36,349 bases of DNA from Candidatus Bipolaricaulota bacterium. Lineage in GTDB: Bacteria; Bipolaricaulota; Bipolaricaulia; M55B111. The notes beneath the pieces were generated by a model. That model was not told where the DNA came from and made no database searches. It worked only from the letters and a program-made list of their open reading frames with translations. Shown in pieces: positions 7,675 through 16,737 of this stretch. The stretch spans positions 1-36,349 of the forward strand of contig JAGYME010000013.1 in the NCBI GenBank assembly GCA_018400715.1, given 5' to 3'. Within the stretch, counting starts at the first letter, position 1. Each line of letters starts with the position of its first letter. The position numbers and the translations under genes were made by a program.

Positions 7675-9315
7675 ATGGATAAATACAAGAACTTGGATGA
7701 ACTGTTTAGAGATAGATGTAACAAGTTTCCAGATAGTACGTTTCAGACTTCCGCTCCGGACCCGTCAAACGGGTACACATACAATAAACTGACCTTTTCC
7801 GAGATATCCGACCTGGTTGATCGGCTGGCGAATTCATTTGTCGAGAGCTTCAACATCGAAGAAGGAGACAAGGTGGCCATAATCGGCCGGCCGCACCCCA
7901 AGTGGGCGGCTTCTTTCTTCGCGGCGTTGCGGGTTGGAGCGACCGCCGTGCCCATATCGTACAACTTTACCTCCGAGGAGATACGGCGGGTCCTGAACGA
8001 ATCGGGGGCCAAGCTGGCCGTAGTCCAGAGCGATAAGCACTCCGTGGTTGCGGAGAAGTTTAACCAACTCCCTCACCTGGATAACCTTGTAGTCTACGGT
8101 GGCGAGGCGGAGGAAGGGTTCAGGGTCTGGGACAGTTACCTGACGGAGGACCGATATACTGGGCGGTCCGAGGTGGAAAAGGAGGACATTGCGGTGTTGA
8201 TGTACACCTCCGGGACCACCGGACATGGAAAAGGCGTCATGCTCACGCACGAGAACCTGCTGGTAAACCTGAGCGACATAGGTGAGGCGCTGGACATCGG
8301 TCCCGACGATTGCCTGGTTTCCATCCTTCCCTGGGATCACATTTACGGCCTGACCACCACGCTGTTGGTCCCGTTTGACACCGGGGCGTCGATGGTATAC
8401 ACCGTTGACTACAGGAACCTGCCGAAGGTGCTCAAGAGTAAGGGTGGCACCATCCTGCTCGGTGTTCCCAAGCTCCTGAACACCCTGTACGAGGAGGTAA
8501 TGACGAAGATCGAGTCGAGCTGGTGGAAGAGGTTGCTTCACAAGTACTTCCCGGCCCTGTTGCGGGGGAGCATCAAGAAGAAGTTAGCCGGCGGACAGTT
8601 TAGGTTTATCGTCTCCGGTGGAGCACCGTTGAACCCGGAGACTGGTTCAGGCCTGAGGAATCTTGGAATTGGAGTCATGGAGGGCTACGGGCTGACGGAG
8701 ACGTCTCCCGTGCTGACGTTTACACCCGACCCGTTCACGGAAAAGATGGGTACCGTCGGCGAGGCGCTACCCAGCGTGGAGCTAAAGTTACGGGAGACCG
8801 ACGACAAGGAGATAAACGAGGTACTTGCCCGCGGACCGAACGTGATGAAAGGATATTACAAGAACAAGGAGAAGACGGACGAGGTCCTCGAGCCGGAAGG
8901 ATGGTTCCACACGGGTGACTCTGGAAGGATGGACGAGGATGGCTGGCTCTACCTTAACGGGAGGATGAAGAACGTCATCGTCCTGGAGTCGGGGAACAAC
9001 GTCTACGCAGAGGAGGTCGAAGGGGAACTGGAAAAGGTCCCCTACATCGACGAGATAATGGTCAGGCAGGCGACCCGAAAGAACAGGCCCGTCGTCTCCG
9101 CCGTCATCTACCCGGATTTTGACAAACTCGAAGAAGAGGGGATTTCCGAGCTAGATTCTATAAAGAGCTTTCTCTGGGAGAAGATAAAGACGCAGTCGAC
9201 AAACCTGGCCTACTACATGAGGATCAAGAGCAAGCACGACATCGAGATCCTCGACGAACCGTTCAAGAAGACCCCGACACTCAAGGTAAAACGATACCTG
9301 TATCAGGACCGGTAG
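7675..9315 (+). CDS. AMP-forming acyl-CoA synthetase (long-chain fatty acid type)
   Basis: A 546-residue adenylating enzyme that should activate a carboxylic acid, probably a fatty acid, with ATP and CoA. Motifs in order are MYTSGTTGHGKGVMLTHENL (P-loop A3 motif, about 178), GGAPLNPETG, GVMEGYGLTETSPVL (A5), WFHTGDSGRMDEDGWLYLNG (A7/A8) and, near the end, KKTPTLKVKRY with the A10 lysine. The ATG at 7675 has GGGTGAG 10 bases upstream; a GTG 15 bases earlier has no ribosome binding site. It lies 64 bases after xseB, possibly in the same transcript. The UAG stop is followed in frame by 14 mostly acidic codons. The exact substrate is not known. Confidence 0.88.
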   Translation: MDKYKNLDELFRDRCNKFPDSTFQTSAPDPSNGYTYNKLTFSEISDLVDRLANSFVESFNIEEGDKVAIIGRPHPKWAASFFAALRVGATAVPISYNFTSEEIRRVLNESGAKLAVVQSDKHSVVAEKFNQLPHLDNLVVYGGEAEEGFRVWDSYLTEDRYTGRSEVEKEDIAVLMYTSGTTGHGKGVMLTHENLLVNLSDIGEALDIGPDDCLVSILPWDHIYGLTTTLLVPFDTGASMVYTVDYRNLPKVLKSKGGTILLGVPKLLNTLYEEVMTKIESSWWKRLLHKYFPALLRGSIKKKLAGGQFRFIVSGGAPLNPETGSGLRNLGIGVMEGYGLTETSPVLTFTPDPFTEKMGTVGEALPSVELKLRETDDKEINEVLARGPNVMKGYYKNKEKTDEVLEPEGWFHTGDSGRMDEDGWLYLNGRMKNVIVLESGNNVYAEEVEGELEKVPYIDEIMVRQATRKNRPVVSAVIYPDFDKLEEEGISELDSIKSFLWEKIKTQSTNLAYYMRIKSKHDIEILDEPFKKTPTLKVKRYLYQDR

Positions 9316-9360
9316 GAGGAGGCGGAAGAAAAAGAGCTCGAAGAGGAGGTCTCCGAGTAA
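9316..9360 (+). other. In-frame acidic extension after the UAG stop of the acyl-CoA synthetase
   Basis: The codons after the UAG (9313-9315) read EEAEEKELEEEVSE before a UAA at 9358-9360. The bias toward Glu in this frame looks like coding sequence. It could be a tail cut off by a recent nonsense mutation or a readthrough extension. Confidence 0.4.
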
Positions 9361-9372
9361 TCGTTTGTCCAG

Positions 9373-9651
9373 CTAGTACCTGATGGAAAAGGTATCGAAC
9401 TCTCCCCTGTACTCTTCCTGCTGTGAGTGTAGATCGGTTGCCCGCGCCCTGCTCGGGCCCGTCTTGGCCCAGGAGACGAGCTGCTTTACCTGATCTTCCT
9501 CTCCCTCCACCACGATCTCAACGTCGCCATTTGCCAGGTTGCGGACCCAGCCAGTTACCCCCAGTTGGGTTGCCTTTCTCCTAGTGCTGGCCCTGAACGC
9601 CACTCCTTGAACTCGTCCGGAAACGGTTACACGAAGTCGTTTGCCTGGCAT
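9373..9651 (-). CDS. acyP: Acylphosphatase
   Basis: A 92-residue cytosolic enzyme that hydrolyses acyl phosphates. The phosphate-binding loop GRVQGVAFR (12-20) carries the catalytic Arg, and GWVRNLANGDVEIVVEG contains the catalytic Asn. The family's usual size is about 90 residues. The start has a strong AGGAGGT site. It is the last gene of the yugP-like/rpe/ribD operon, 18 bases after ribD. Confidence 0.95.
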   Translation of the reverse strand: MPGKRLRVTVSGRVQGVAFRASTRRKATQLGVTGWVRNLANGDVEIVVEGEEDQVKQLVSWAKTGPSRARATDLHSQQEEYRGEFDTFSIRY

Positions 9652-9669
9652 GATACCTCCTGAGGGTTG

Positions 9670-10779
9670 TTATCGATATTTCGGGTATGCAATCAGGCAC
9701 AGGTCGCTTCCAACCCGTTCCACCTGCACGTCCTCTAAATCGACCGCGTCCTTCATCCGTTCGGCTCCCTTTCCCCCGACTCCGGGAACGGCGTTTCTCC
9801 CGCCGACGACCTTGGGCGCGTAGAAGAAATTGACCTTGTCGATCAGCCCATCCGAGAGGAAGGACCAGGCAAGTTCGCCACCACCTTCGAGGAGCAGACT
9901 GTCGTATCCCTCCCGGCCGGCTTTTTTCAGGAAGTGCTGAGGGTCAACCTCCCCGTCCCCTCCAGGAAATACCCAGACGTCCGCACCCGCCTCTCGGAAG
10001 GTATCCCGCCGGGAATCGGTCACGGCTTCACCCGTGACGAAAACCGTAGGGGCGTCGCTCTCCGAGTTAAAGACCTTCAAGTTCGAGGGCACGTCCAGGT
10101 CGGTCGTGAAGATGAACCTCACTCCATCCGGCCCCTCGGCGTCCCTGACCGTTAGCCTGGGGTCGTCGGATAGCAAGGTGGTCCTGCCAACGGCGACGGC
10201 GCTGTACCGGGCGCGCAACTCGTGGACCCTTCTGCGGGACTCCTCCGAGGTTATCCATTTCGAGTCGCCGGTCCGGGTCGCGATCCTGCCGTCTGCGGTC
10301 ATGGCCAGCTTGAGGAGGACGAATGGGCGTCCCGTCCGGACGTAGTGAAAGAATATCTCGTTCTGTTGATTAGCCTCCTGGTCCAGAAGGCCGAGGTGAA
10401 CGTCGAGTCCGGCCTCCTCGAGCCTTCCCGCGCCCCCGCCGGAGACCTTGGGGTTTGGGTCCCGCGTGGCGACGAAGACCTCCCTGACCCCCGCTTCGAT
10501 GATCGCCTCCGAGCAGGGTGGGGTCTTTCCGTGGTGCGTGCAGGGCTCCAGAGTGACGTACATCGTCGCTCTGGTGGCCTCCTCGCCTGCGTCGCGCAGC
10601 GCCTCGACCTCGGCGTGCGGTGCACCGTACGCCGTATGGTATCCCTCCCCAACTACCTCCCCGTTCTTGACCAGGACTGCACCGACCAGGGGATTGGGGT
10701 TCACGTAACCGTTCCCCCTCTCCGCCAGGTCCAGGGCCCGTCTCATGTGTTCTCTATCGCGTCTGGTGTAATCTGACAT
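9670..10779 (-). CDS. ribD: Riboflavin biosynthesis deaminase/reductase
   Basis: A bifunctional 369-residue enzyme for the second and third steps of riboflavin synthesis. The N-terminal deaminase has the zinc site HAEVEAL (about 50) with PCTHHGKTPPCSEAII (about 78-93). The C-terminal reductase begins near VLLKLAMTADGRIA and has DSKWITSEESRRRVHELR. It overlaps nothing but lies one base after rpe, so coupling is likely. The other rib genes are not in the window, and no FMN riboswitch is visible. Placement of ribD among rpe, a peptidase and acyP is unusual compared with a compact rib operon. Confidence 0.95.
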   Translation of the reverse strand: MSDYTRRDREHMRRALDLAERGNGYVNPNPLVGAVLVKNGEVVGEGYHTAYGAPHAEVEALRDAGEEATRATMYVTLEPCTHHGKTPPCSEAIIEAGVREVFVATRDPNPKVSGGGAGRLEEAGLDVHLGLLDQEANQQNEIFFHYVRTGRPFVLLKLAMTADGRIATRTGDSKWITSEESRRRVHELRARYSAVAVGRTTLLSDDPRLTVRDAEGPDGVRFIFTTDLDVPSNLKVFNSESDAPTVFVTGEAVTDSRRDTFREAGADVWVFPGGDGEVDPQHFLKKAGREGYDSLLLEGGGELAWSFLSDGLIDKVNFFYAPKVVGGRNAVPGVGGKGAERMKDAVDLEDVQVERVGSDLCLIAYPKYR

Positions 10780-10780
10780 A

Positions 10781-11449
10781 TTACGCTTGCTTTGCCGCTC
10801 GTTTTAGCTCATTGATCGCCTTTCTTCTGTCCTTCGATCCGAAGACGGCCGACCCCGCAATTATGATCTCTGCCCCTGCTTCTGCCGCTGTGGCGACCGT
10901 CTCCGCGTTCATCCCCCCGTCCACGGCAATCTTCACGTCGGAGTTGACCTCGGCGATTTTTCCGGCGAGAAACCTTATGCGTTCCGTCGTCCGTTGTTGA
11001 TACTCCTGTCCGCCGAAACCGGGTTCGACGCCCATGACCAGTACCTCGTCGATCATCGGGAGGAGCGGGACGACTTCCTCGGGGTCGCTGGCCGGCTTCT
11101 GCGAGACGCCGACTCCACATCCGGACTCACCCAGCCTCTCGATTAGTTCCCGGGGACGGTCCGTAGTTTCGGTGTGAAAGATTATCACGTCTCCGGGCCC
11201 CGTTGAGAACTCCGGTCCGTACTTCCAGGGGTCGGAGATCATTAGATGGATGCTTAACGGGGTGGTGACACGGCTTGACTCCTTTAGAGAGTTGGATACC
11301 ACCGGTCCGATGGTGATATTGGGGACGAAGTGTCCGTCCATTACGTCCACGTGTATCGATTCGGCCAGCTCATGGACCTCCGCGATCTCGCTTTCCAGCT
11401 TGCTAAAGTCCGAGGCCAGGATGGATGGGGCGATCTCTACGTCCGGCAA
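10781..11449 (-). CDS. rpe: Ribulose-phosphate 3-epimerase
   Basis: A 222-residue TIM-barrel enzyme of the pentose phosphate pathway that interconverts ribulose 5-phosphate and xylulose 5-phosphate. Metal-ligand and active-site blocks are HVDVMDGHFVPNITIGP (about 33), IHLMISDP (about 67), VMGVEPGFGGQEY (about 138) and VDGGMNAETV (about 176). The start is TTG, 6 bases after AGAGGTGA, and the preceding peptidase gene ends 2 bases earlier. Its product feeds ribulose 5-phosphate, a riboflavin precursor, which fits the adjacency to ribD. Confidence 0.95.
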   Translation of the reverse strand: MPDVEIAPSILASDFSKLESEIAEVHELAESIHVDVMDGHFVPNITIGPVVSNSLKESSRVTTPLSIHLMISDPWKYGPEFSTGPGDVIIFHTETTDRPRELIERLGESGCGVGVSQKPASDPEEVVPLLPMIDEVLVMGVEPGFGGQEYQQRTTERIRFLAGKIAEVNSDVKIAVDGGMNAETVATAAEAGAEIIIAGSAVFGSKDRRKAINELKRAAKQA

Positions 11450-11451
11450 GG

Positions 11452-12111
11452 CTAATCACCTCTCGTATATATTAGGTCAAGAAAACCGATCGTCAGTATC
11501 GTTATTCGGGTAAGTATAGCCAATCTCAGCAGCCCTTTCAGTCGGTTCAGCTCGGAACCGTCGAAGTCGCCGTATTCCCTCAGGTACCCGAGGGCGCGTC
11601 TGGAGGCGTCCATCTCCAGCGGTACTTCTAGCAGGGCGAGGGCAACGATAATTAGGTAGGTGATCAGACCGGCCGGTACCAGAGGCCAGTAGAAGAGGAA
11701 GCCAACCGCGAGAAATGGGACAAACAGGTAGGACAGGTAGTTGCCAATTATTCCCAGGTACGTGGAGATCCCGGCCAAAAGCGGCGTCGATTCCTTCTGC
11801 TCCAGGTGGGCCAGTTCGTGGGCTACTACCGCCACGGACAGCGCCGACCACTCCGGCGCGTTGGGGACGGTAATGTAGTCTTTCAGATGGTAGCTGCCGC
11901 CAAACGCCGAGCCTCCTTGGCGGACCTCGACCTCGGGAAGGTCCCTTGCGGACGTTATCCGCTCCGCCAGATCCACGGAGGAGGAGATTTCTCCGACTCG
12001 CCTTCTTCTCTCCAGACTGCAGGCCTTGATGAAACGGGTCCTGACGACGAGCGACAGGACGAGGACGGTTACGGTTACCGCAAACGGTATCGCGATGACG
12101 TACTGGTTCAT
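11452..12111 (-). CDS. YugP-type membrane zinc metallopeptidase
   Basis: A 219-residue membrane protein of the putative neutral zinc metallopeptidase family (Bacillus YugP type). An N-terminal membrane segment (1-25) is followed by the zinc motif VVAHELAHLEQ (about 94-104), with HExxH supplied as HELAH. Two hydrophobic hairpins (about 112-165) and a third near the C terminus complete the expected topology. Length matches the family, and a further ligand is likely the Glu of LEVPLEMDASRRA. The start has an AAGGAG site. It is the first gene of a four-gene operon. The physiological substrate is unknown. Confidence 0.85.
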   Translation of the reverse strand: MNQYVIAIPFAVTVTVLVLSLVVRTRFIKACSLERRRRVGEISSSVDLAERITSARDLPEVEVRQGGSAFGGSYHLKDYITVPNAPEWSALSVAVVAHELAHLEQKESTPLLAGISTYLGIIGNYLSYLFVPFLAVGFLFYWPLVPAGLITYLIIVALALLEVPLEMDASRRALGYLREYGDFDGSELNRLKGLLRLAILTRITILTIGFLDLIYTRGD

Positions 12112-12146
12112 GGTTTCTCCTTACGTTGAACTCTAGTCTGTTAGGA

Positions 12147-12176
12147 ATTATGTTCGAATTGCGGGTGAATGTTCAA
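12147..12176 (-). promoter_or_regulatory. Promoter of the yugP-like/rpe/ribD/acyP operon
   Basis: On the minus strand TTGAAC (12176-12171) and CATAAT (12152-12147) are 18 bases apart, giving a leader of about 30 bases that ends in AAGGAG before the first gene. Confidence 0.5.
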
Positions 12177-12199
12177 GATGAAGTGTGGGGCGTCGCGTG

Positions 12200-12510
12200 G
12201 TAGCGGGTTAATGGGTTAATGGGTTAATGGGGGTTAGGATGTAGGATTTAGAGGTTGGATGTGGGTGGGTTGGTAAGCGGACGTTGGTGGGGTTAACGAG
12301 GTACCAGGTAATAGGTATCAGGTACCAGTTTTTCGGGGTCAGAGGCCGAGGTCTTTGTTGATAGCCACGGGTTGACTGGTTGATTTGTTGATTAGTGAAT
12401 TGGTAGCGTGTAACGTAACGGGTAATGGGAGGTATCCGGTACTCGGTAGCCGTATCCGTTCCAGAACCTAAGACCCAAAACCCAATACCCAAAACTGCGG
12501 ACTGCGGACT
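12200..12510. repeat. Intergenic short-period repeat array
   Basis: The array starts with three GGGTTAAT copies (about 12206-12229) and passes through GGATTTAG-like, GGTACCA/GGTAATA/GGTATCA (about 12300-12327) and GGTATCC/GGTACTC (from 12431) units. It ends with CCCAAAA/CCCAATA and ACTGCGG units that touch the stop codon of the transferase gene. A half REP-like element lies at 12361-12374. The segment 12235-12335 resembles 26876-26962, and 12417-12490 resembles 4293-4365. Confidence 0.8.
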
Positions 12511-13467
12511 TCATAAGATCGAGACAAGGGCCGCGGACGCCAGCGCTGCCTGCAGCAGGTATATCAACAGGACCGCCTGGAGGTGGCCGAAGCGGTAGAA
12601 GAGTCGGTGGTGCAGGTGGGCGCTGTCGGCCTCCATTATCCCCTTGCCGGAGCGGAGCCGCCTGATGATCGCCCAACCGGTGTCGAAGACGGGCACGCCA
12701 ACCAAGAGGAGCCCGGGGATCAATTCCCATTTCAGGACTCCGGAGGGACCTGCTTCCGTAAGCCCAGCCATTACCGCGTAGGAGAGAAGGAAACCGATGA
12801 AGTAAGACCCCTCATCGCCGAGAAAGAGCCTGGCCGGATAGAAATTGAACAGGAGAAAGCCGACGAGGGATCCCAGCGCCAGCCCCAGAAGTAACAGGGT
12901 TTCCCCGCCGCCGGAAAATAGAAATAGCGGGATGATCGCTACTACCGCGAGTCCGGTTGCCAGGCCGTCCAGCCCGTCGATCAAGTTAAGGGCGTTTGTC
13001 CCGCCGACCAGCCAGAAGACTAAAAAGACGTAGTTCAGGACCACCGGTATCGTCACGGACCCTCCGTTGGCCGGCCCGATTGTCGTGTTGGGGACTGATA
13101 TCAGGGAGATGAACGTTATCCCCGCAGCGAGCTGGAGTAATAATTTCGTCTTCGGGCTTAGTTCCCACAGGTCGTCGACAATCCCGGTCAAAAAGACCGT
13201 CGACAGGCTAACCGCCAGGGGGAGGGGGTTCTTCGCGGCAAAGATGTAAACGGGTAAAAAGCCGAGGTAGACTGCTAGTCCCCCGACTGGCTTTCCCGCT
13301 TCATGGATTTTCCGCGTGCTCGCGCCGGGATCGTCGACGAAGCCGATCTTCCGACCCAGCTTTGACAGGACGAAACCGACGAGAATTGTTACCAGACAGG
13401 AAATTACCCAAAAGATAACGTAAGTCCCCGTCTCGGCTGACTTTACACCGGCAAGGAGGTCTGTCAT
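12511..13467 (-). CDS. Polyprenyl-phosphate sugar-1-phosphate transferase (TagO/WecA/MraY family)
   Basis: A 318-residue polytopic membrane enzyme that transfers a sugar phosphate, probably N-acetylglucosamine 1-phosphate, from UDP-sugar to undecaprenyl phosphate. This is the first step of a cell-surface polymer. Family motifs are FVDDPGASTRKIHEAG (about 39-54), TGIVDDLW with the Asp pair, NALNLIDGLDGLATG, LFLGDEGSYFIGF and HLHHRLFYRFGH near the C terminus. Ten or more hydrophobic segments are visible. The HxHHR loop places it nearer TagO/WecA than MraY. The ribosome binding site is weak. It is divergent from holB, with only 14 bases between the starts. Its stop codon touches the repeat array. 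Confidence 0.88.
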   Translation of the reverse strand: MTDLLAGVKSAETGTYVIFWVISCLVTILVGFVLSKLGRKIGFVDDPGASTRKIHEAGKPVGGLAVYLGFLPVYIFAAKNPLPLAVSLSTVFLTGIVDDLWELSPKTKLLLQLAAGITFISLISVPNTTIGPANGGSVTIPVVLNYVFLVFWLVGGTNALNLIDGLDGLATGLAVVAIIPLFLFSGGGETLLLLGLALGSLVGFLLFNFYPARLFLGDEGSYFIGFLLSYAVMAGLTEAGPSGVLKWELIPGLLLVGVPVFDTGWAIIRRLRSGKGIMEADSAHLHHRLFYRFGHLQAVLLIYLLQAALASAALVSIL

Positions 13468-13470
13468 AAT
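13442..13470 (+). promoter_or_regulatory. Candidate promoter of holB, nearly leaderless
   Basis: TTTACA (13442-13447) and CATAAT (13465-13470) are 17 bases apart, inside the start of the divergent transferase gene. The predicted transcription start lies about 5 bases before the holB ATG, leaving no room for a ribosome binding site. Confidence 0.5.
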
Positions 13471-13481
13471 ATCTCGATACC

Positions 13482-14507
13482 ATGAACAGCGTAGAGATTC
13501 TTGCGAACGCCGCGGAGCGCGACAAGCTCAATCATGCATATCTAGCTCCCGTCTACCCGGGGACTGATCTACGGCACTACGGTGCCGAGCTCGCCCGGGA
13601 GATTTTGTGTGACCCAACCGAGGACGGGTGTCGTGACAAGGTAATGCGAAACGCTCATCCCGACCACTCCTGGTTCACCGTGTTAAATGATAATAATAAA
13701 ATATCAATTGACCAGGTAAGAGATATCATTTCGCACTCGGCCCACGCCCCGATGAAAACGGACAGAAAAGTCTACGTGATTAGTCGGGCTGAAGACCTCT
13801 CAAACAATGCTTCTCACACGGTACTCAAGGTTCTGGAAGAGCCCCCGGAATTTCTCTACTTCATCCTGCTGACCGAGGACCCGAACAGGTTGCTGCCGAC
13901 GATACTCTCACGCTGTCAGGTTCTCCCTACGGGCGGAATGACCGAACAGGGGCTGGCCAGTCTGCTTGCCTCCAGGGGTTTTTCCTGGGAGGAGGTCGAC
14001 TATCTAATCTCCGCCGCTAACCACAGGGCCGACCTGGCGGACGAGGTTTTAGAGGACGAGATCGACGACCCACTGGCGACTGTGGAGGGGCTGAGGGAGA
14101 AATACAGGGACCTGAACGCCGCCGAACTGGCGAAAGAATATGCCGGTGCGGATAACCTGGTGGAGAAGGACGTGACCAGCAACCTCTTCTACAACAGCCT
14201 TGAAAGCGCCGACCGATCGATGATAGTAGAGTCCGCAAAGTCGCTGAAAGACCTCAATGAACCCGAGGTTGAATATCTGTTGACCGCCGGTCTGTACTTC
14301 TGGCAGGAGAGGGGGAGGAGGTCAATCGAAACTGAAGGCGCCGGACCGGGGGACGAAGCATACCAGGAATTCCTGAGGAAGGGGAGAGCTATTGACCGCG
14401 CGCTCAAGGAACTGGAGACTAACGCCAACGTCCAGCTACTCCTCGAGGCTACCTTTTTGAAATTGGGGTTACCGGGTAGTAGCCTTGTAGATGCGGAGGG
14501 AAATTAA
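13482..14507 (+). CDS. holB: DNA polymerase III delta-prime subunit (clamp-loader component)
   Basis: A 341-residue AAA+-like protein of the sliding-clamp loader. LNHAYLAPVYPG stands where active loaders have the P-loop, so ATP binding is lost, as is usual for delta-prime. KISIDQVRDII, KVYVISRAEDLSNNASHTVLKVLEEPPEFLYFILLTEDPNRLLPTILSRCQVL (from about residue 95) is the conserved core with the sensor/SRC motif. The Cys pair (CDPTEDGC) is a reduced version of the usual zinc module. The C terminus is less conserved. holB is followed by ricT with a 65-base gap, as in many Bacillota. No ribosome binding site precedes the ATG. Confidence 0.85.
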   Translation: MNSVEILANAAERDKLNHAYLAPVYPGTDLRHYGAELAREILCDPTEDGCRDKVMRNAHPDHSWFTVLNDNNKISIDQVRDIISHSAHAPMKTDRKVYVISRAEDLSNNASHTVLKVLEEPPEFLYFILLTEDPNRLLPTILSRCQVLPTGGMTEQGLASLLASRGFSWEEVDYLISAANHRADLADEVLEDEIDDPLATVEGLREKYRDLNAAELAKEYAGADNLVEKDVTSNLFYNSLESADRSMIVESAKSLKDLNEPEVEYLLTAGLYFWQERGRRSIETEGAGPGDEAYQEFLRKGRAIDRALKELETNANVQLLLEATFLKLGLPGSSLVDAEGN

Positions 14508-14572
14508 TCAAGACGGCGTGTAGCTCGCATAAGGAGTTGACTTAATTATCCCATAAACACAGTGAGGAATAT

Positions 14573-15379
14573 ATGTCAGATAAGATAGTAATCGGCCTGT
14601 CGAAGACAAAGAGGAGGAAGTTGATTGCCCGGGGGGGCGGGTCTTCAGTCGAGCCCGGAGAACAGTACATAGTTTCCAACGATAACATCAAGGAAGTTGG
14701 GGAGGTCCTCGCTACCGACCAGGAGGACCAGGAGGATACGGAGTGGCGGATAGTTAGAGAGGCAAACGATCACGACCTCCTCCAGGTGGAGATCAACCAG
14801 GAAAATGCGGATAAATCCGTCTCCGTTGCCCAGCAACTTGCTGACAAGCGGTCCCTGCAGATGAAGGTGATCGGAAGCGAGTACTCGCTGGAAAAGTCCC
14901 AGCTCAAGCTCTACTTCAAGTCCCCGCACAGGGTCGACTTCAGGGGGCTGGTGAAGGCCCTGGCCCACGAGTACTCCACCAGGATCGAATTGGAACAGGT
15001 CGGTCCGCGCGACGCGGCCTCGATCCTTGGCGGCTTGGGCAGGTGCGGTCAGGAGCTCTGCTGTCGCAGGTTTCTCTATGACCCCGGCCCTATACCTATG
15101 GAGATCGCTGAAAAACAGGGGCTTTCCGTCTCACCTGACAGGTTGACCGGAGTATGTGGACGGCTCCTCTGCTGTCTTGAATACGAGCTCGAGGGCTACG
15201 TGGAGAGCCTGGAGGGTATGCCGGACAAAGGCCAAAAGGTTAAATCGCCCGACGGTATGGGTAGGGTAATCAAGAGAAACGTCCAGAAGGAGACCCTGAG
15301 GGTGAAGCTGAATGGCGAGGAGGTCAAGGAGTTTCCGCTCGAGGAGGTCGAGGTGGTCGAGGTGGTGGAGAGAGACTAG
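14573..15379 (+). CDS. ricT: PSP1-domain protein RicT (YaaT-like)
   Basis: A 268-residue protein of the PSP1/RicT family. In Bacillus its relative works with RicA and RicF as an iron-sulfur complex that promotes RNase Y-dependent mRNA processing. The PSP1 core runs from about 85 to 225, and the cluster-binding cysteines are clear: [13 protein letters not shown] (about 158-170) and [14 protein letters not shown] (about 192-205). The N-terminal 60 residues and acidic C terminus are variable. GTGAGGA precedes the ATG. No ricA or ricF homologue is in the window. Its stop codon shares the palindromic CTAG with the stop of the convergent hflX gene. Confidence 0.92.
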   Translation: MSDKIVIGLSKTKRRKLIARGGGSSVEPGEQYIVSNDNIKEVGEVLATDQEDQEDTEWRIVREANDHDLLQVEINQENADKSVSVAQQLADKRSLQMKVIGSEYSLEKSQLKLYFKSPHRVDFRGLVKALAHEYSTRIELEQVGPRDAASILGGLGRCGQELCCRRFLYDPGPIPMEIAEKQGLSVSPDRLTGVCGRLLCCLEYELEGYVESLEGMPDKGQKVKSPDGMGRVIKRNVQKETLRVKLNGEEVKEFPLEEVEVVEVVERD

Positions 15380-16737
15380 GTTGCCTCCCGTTTGATGGTC
15401 GTCAGCTCTCCGTCGTTGAGCTTTGGCTTGATCCGGTTTAGCATGTGCTCCTCTATCCTTCCGGTGAGGATTATCTGCCTGTTCTTATACTCCTCGGTTA
15501 GCACCTCGCCGTTGTTGTGAAACCACTCCAGTATGTCGGCCTGGGAGTAAGGCAGCTTGAGTGATACTGTCTTTATCTCGTCCCCGAGTTCGTTCGCAAT
15601 AGCTTCCTTTAGCCCGTCGAGGTTTTCCCCGGTTTTCGCGGAGATCACGATCGAGTTCTTTATCTCGTTTTTCCGTGTCTCTGCCACGTCCCCGGAGGCC
15701 AGGAGGTCGGACTTGTTAAGGACGTTAACCATCGGCGGCCTCGATTGCTCGTCCTCGAAGACGTCGTCGTTGAGGATCTTGTTGACGATCTGCCACCTTT
15801 CCTGCAGCTTGTTTGCCGAGATGTCCATCAGGTTTAACAGGAGATCGGCAGTCCTTGCCGACTTCAGCGTGGACCTGAACGCCGGGATGAGCTGGTGGGG
15901 GAGCTTGCGTATCAACCCGACTGTGTCCGTTAACAGAACCTTTCTCTTGTCGGGGAGCTCCAGTTTTCTCGTCAGGGGATCCAGCGTGGCGAAGAGCTTG
16001 TCCTCCTCGAACCCCTCCGAGCCAGTCAGCTTATTCAACAGGGTCGTCTTGCCGGAGTTGGTGTAGCCGATGAGCGCGATAAGAGGGATATTACTGTCCT
16101 CTCGCCGCTTGCTTCTGACGTCGAGCTCCATGCCGGCCTCTTTCAGTTTGCGCCTGATCGAGTCTATTCTTTTCTGGACCTTTTCTCTGTCCCGCTCGAG
16201 CCGGGTCTGCCCTGGCCCCCGTGTCCCAATTCCACCGGCCTGGCGCTCGAGCGATTCTCCCCAGCCCCGCAAGCGGGGCAGGAGGTACTCGTACTGGGCG
16301 AGCTCCACCTGGATTTTCGCTTCCTTGGTCTGCGCTCGCTGGGCAAATATGTCGAGGATTATCTGTGTCCTGTCGACCACCTTTACCCCGAGACGCTCTT
16401 CCAGGTTTCTCGACTGAGCCGGTCTGAGCTCGTCGTCGAAGACGAACACGTCGGGACTCGTCCTCTCGGCCAGTTCTCTTAGTTCATCGACCTTTCCCTT
16501 GCCGATGAAGAAGGACGGGTCCGGCCTGGACCTGTTCTGAATGATTGAGTCGATTATCCTCAGCCCGGCGGTGTCCGCCAGCGAGGACAGCTCCACCATT
16601 GCCTCGGACTTGGACCAGAGCTCCTCGTCACGTTTTCCAAAGACGTTTAGGCCGACGAGTATCGCCTTCTCCCGGGCCTTTATCCGGGCCCGTTTTCCAA
16701 TTCTGTCCTCGACTAGGTCGTGGTTCCGGTTAGGCAT
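15376..16737 (-). CDS. hflX: Ribosome-associated GTPase HflX
   Basis: A 453-residue GTPase that rescues or splits stalled ribosomes. The N-terminal HflX domain has [18 protein letters not shown] and a middle [21 protein letters not shown] segment. The GTPase domain starts near 215 with [20 protein letters not shown] (G1), [14 protein letters not shown] (G3), NKSD (G4) and VISAKTG (G5). G1 has Thr-Thr rather than the more usual Ser-Thr. The gene starts immediately after murA with no gap, so it is the last gene of the rho/murA/hflX unit. Its start is an ATG with no separate promoter visible. Confidence 0.94.
   Translation of the reverse strand: MPNRNHDLVEDRIGKRARIKAREKAILVGLNVFGKRDEELWSKSEAMVELSSLADTAGLRIIDSIIQNRSRPDPSFFIGKGKVDELRELAERTSPDVFVFDDELRPAQSRNLEERLGVKVVDRTQIILDIFAQRAQTKEAKIQVELAQYEYLLPRLRGWGESLERQAGGIGTRGPGQTRLERDREKVQKRIDSIRRKLKEAGMELDVRSKRREDSNIPLIALIGYTNSGKTTLLNKLTGSEGFEEDKLFATLDPLTRKLELPDKRKVLLTDTVGLIRKLPHQLIPAFRSTLKSARTADLLLNLMDISANKLQERWQIVNKILNDDVFEDEQSRPPMVNVLNKSDLLASGDVAETRKNEIKNSIVISAKTGENLDGLKEAIANELGDEIKTVSLKLPYSQADILEWFHNNGEVLTEEYKNRQIILTGRIEEHMLNRIKPKLNDGELTTIKREAT

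Noticed and set aside
9313-9315. General reassignment of UAG to an amino acid.
   Set aside because: UAG ends the PEPCK-like, ricT, hflX, murA, acyP, GT2 and transporter genes at expected positions, so it normally works as a stop.
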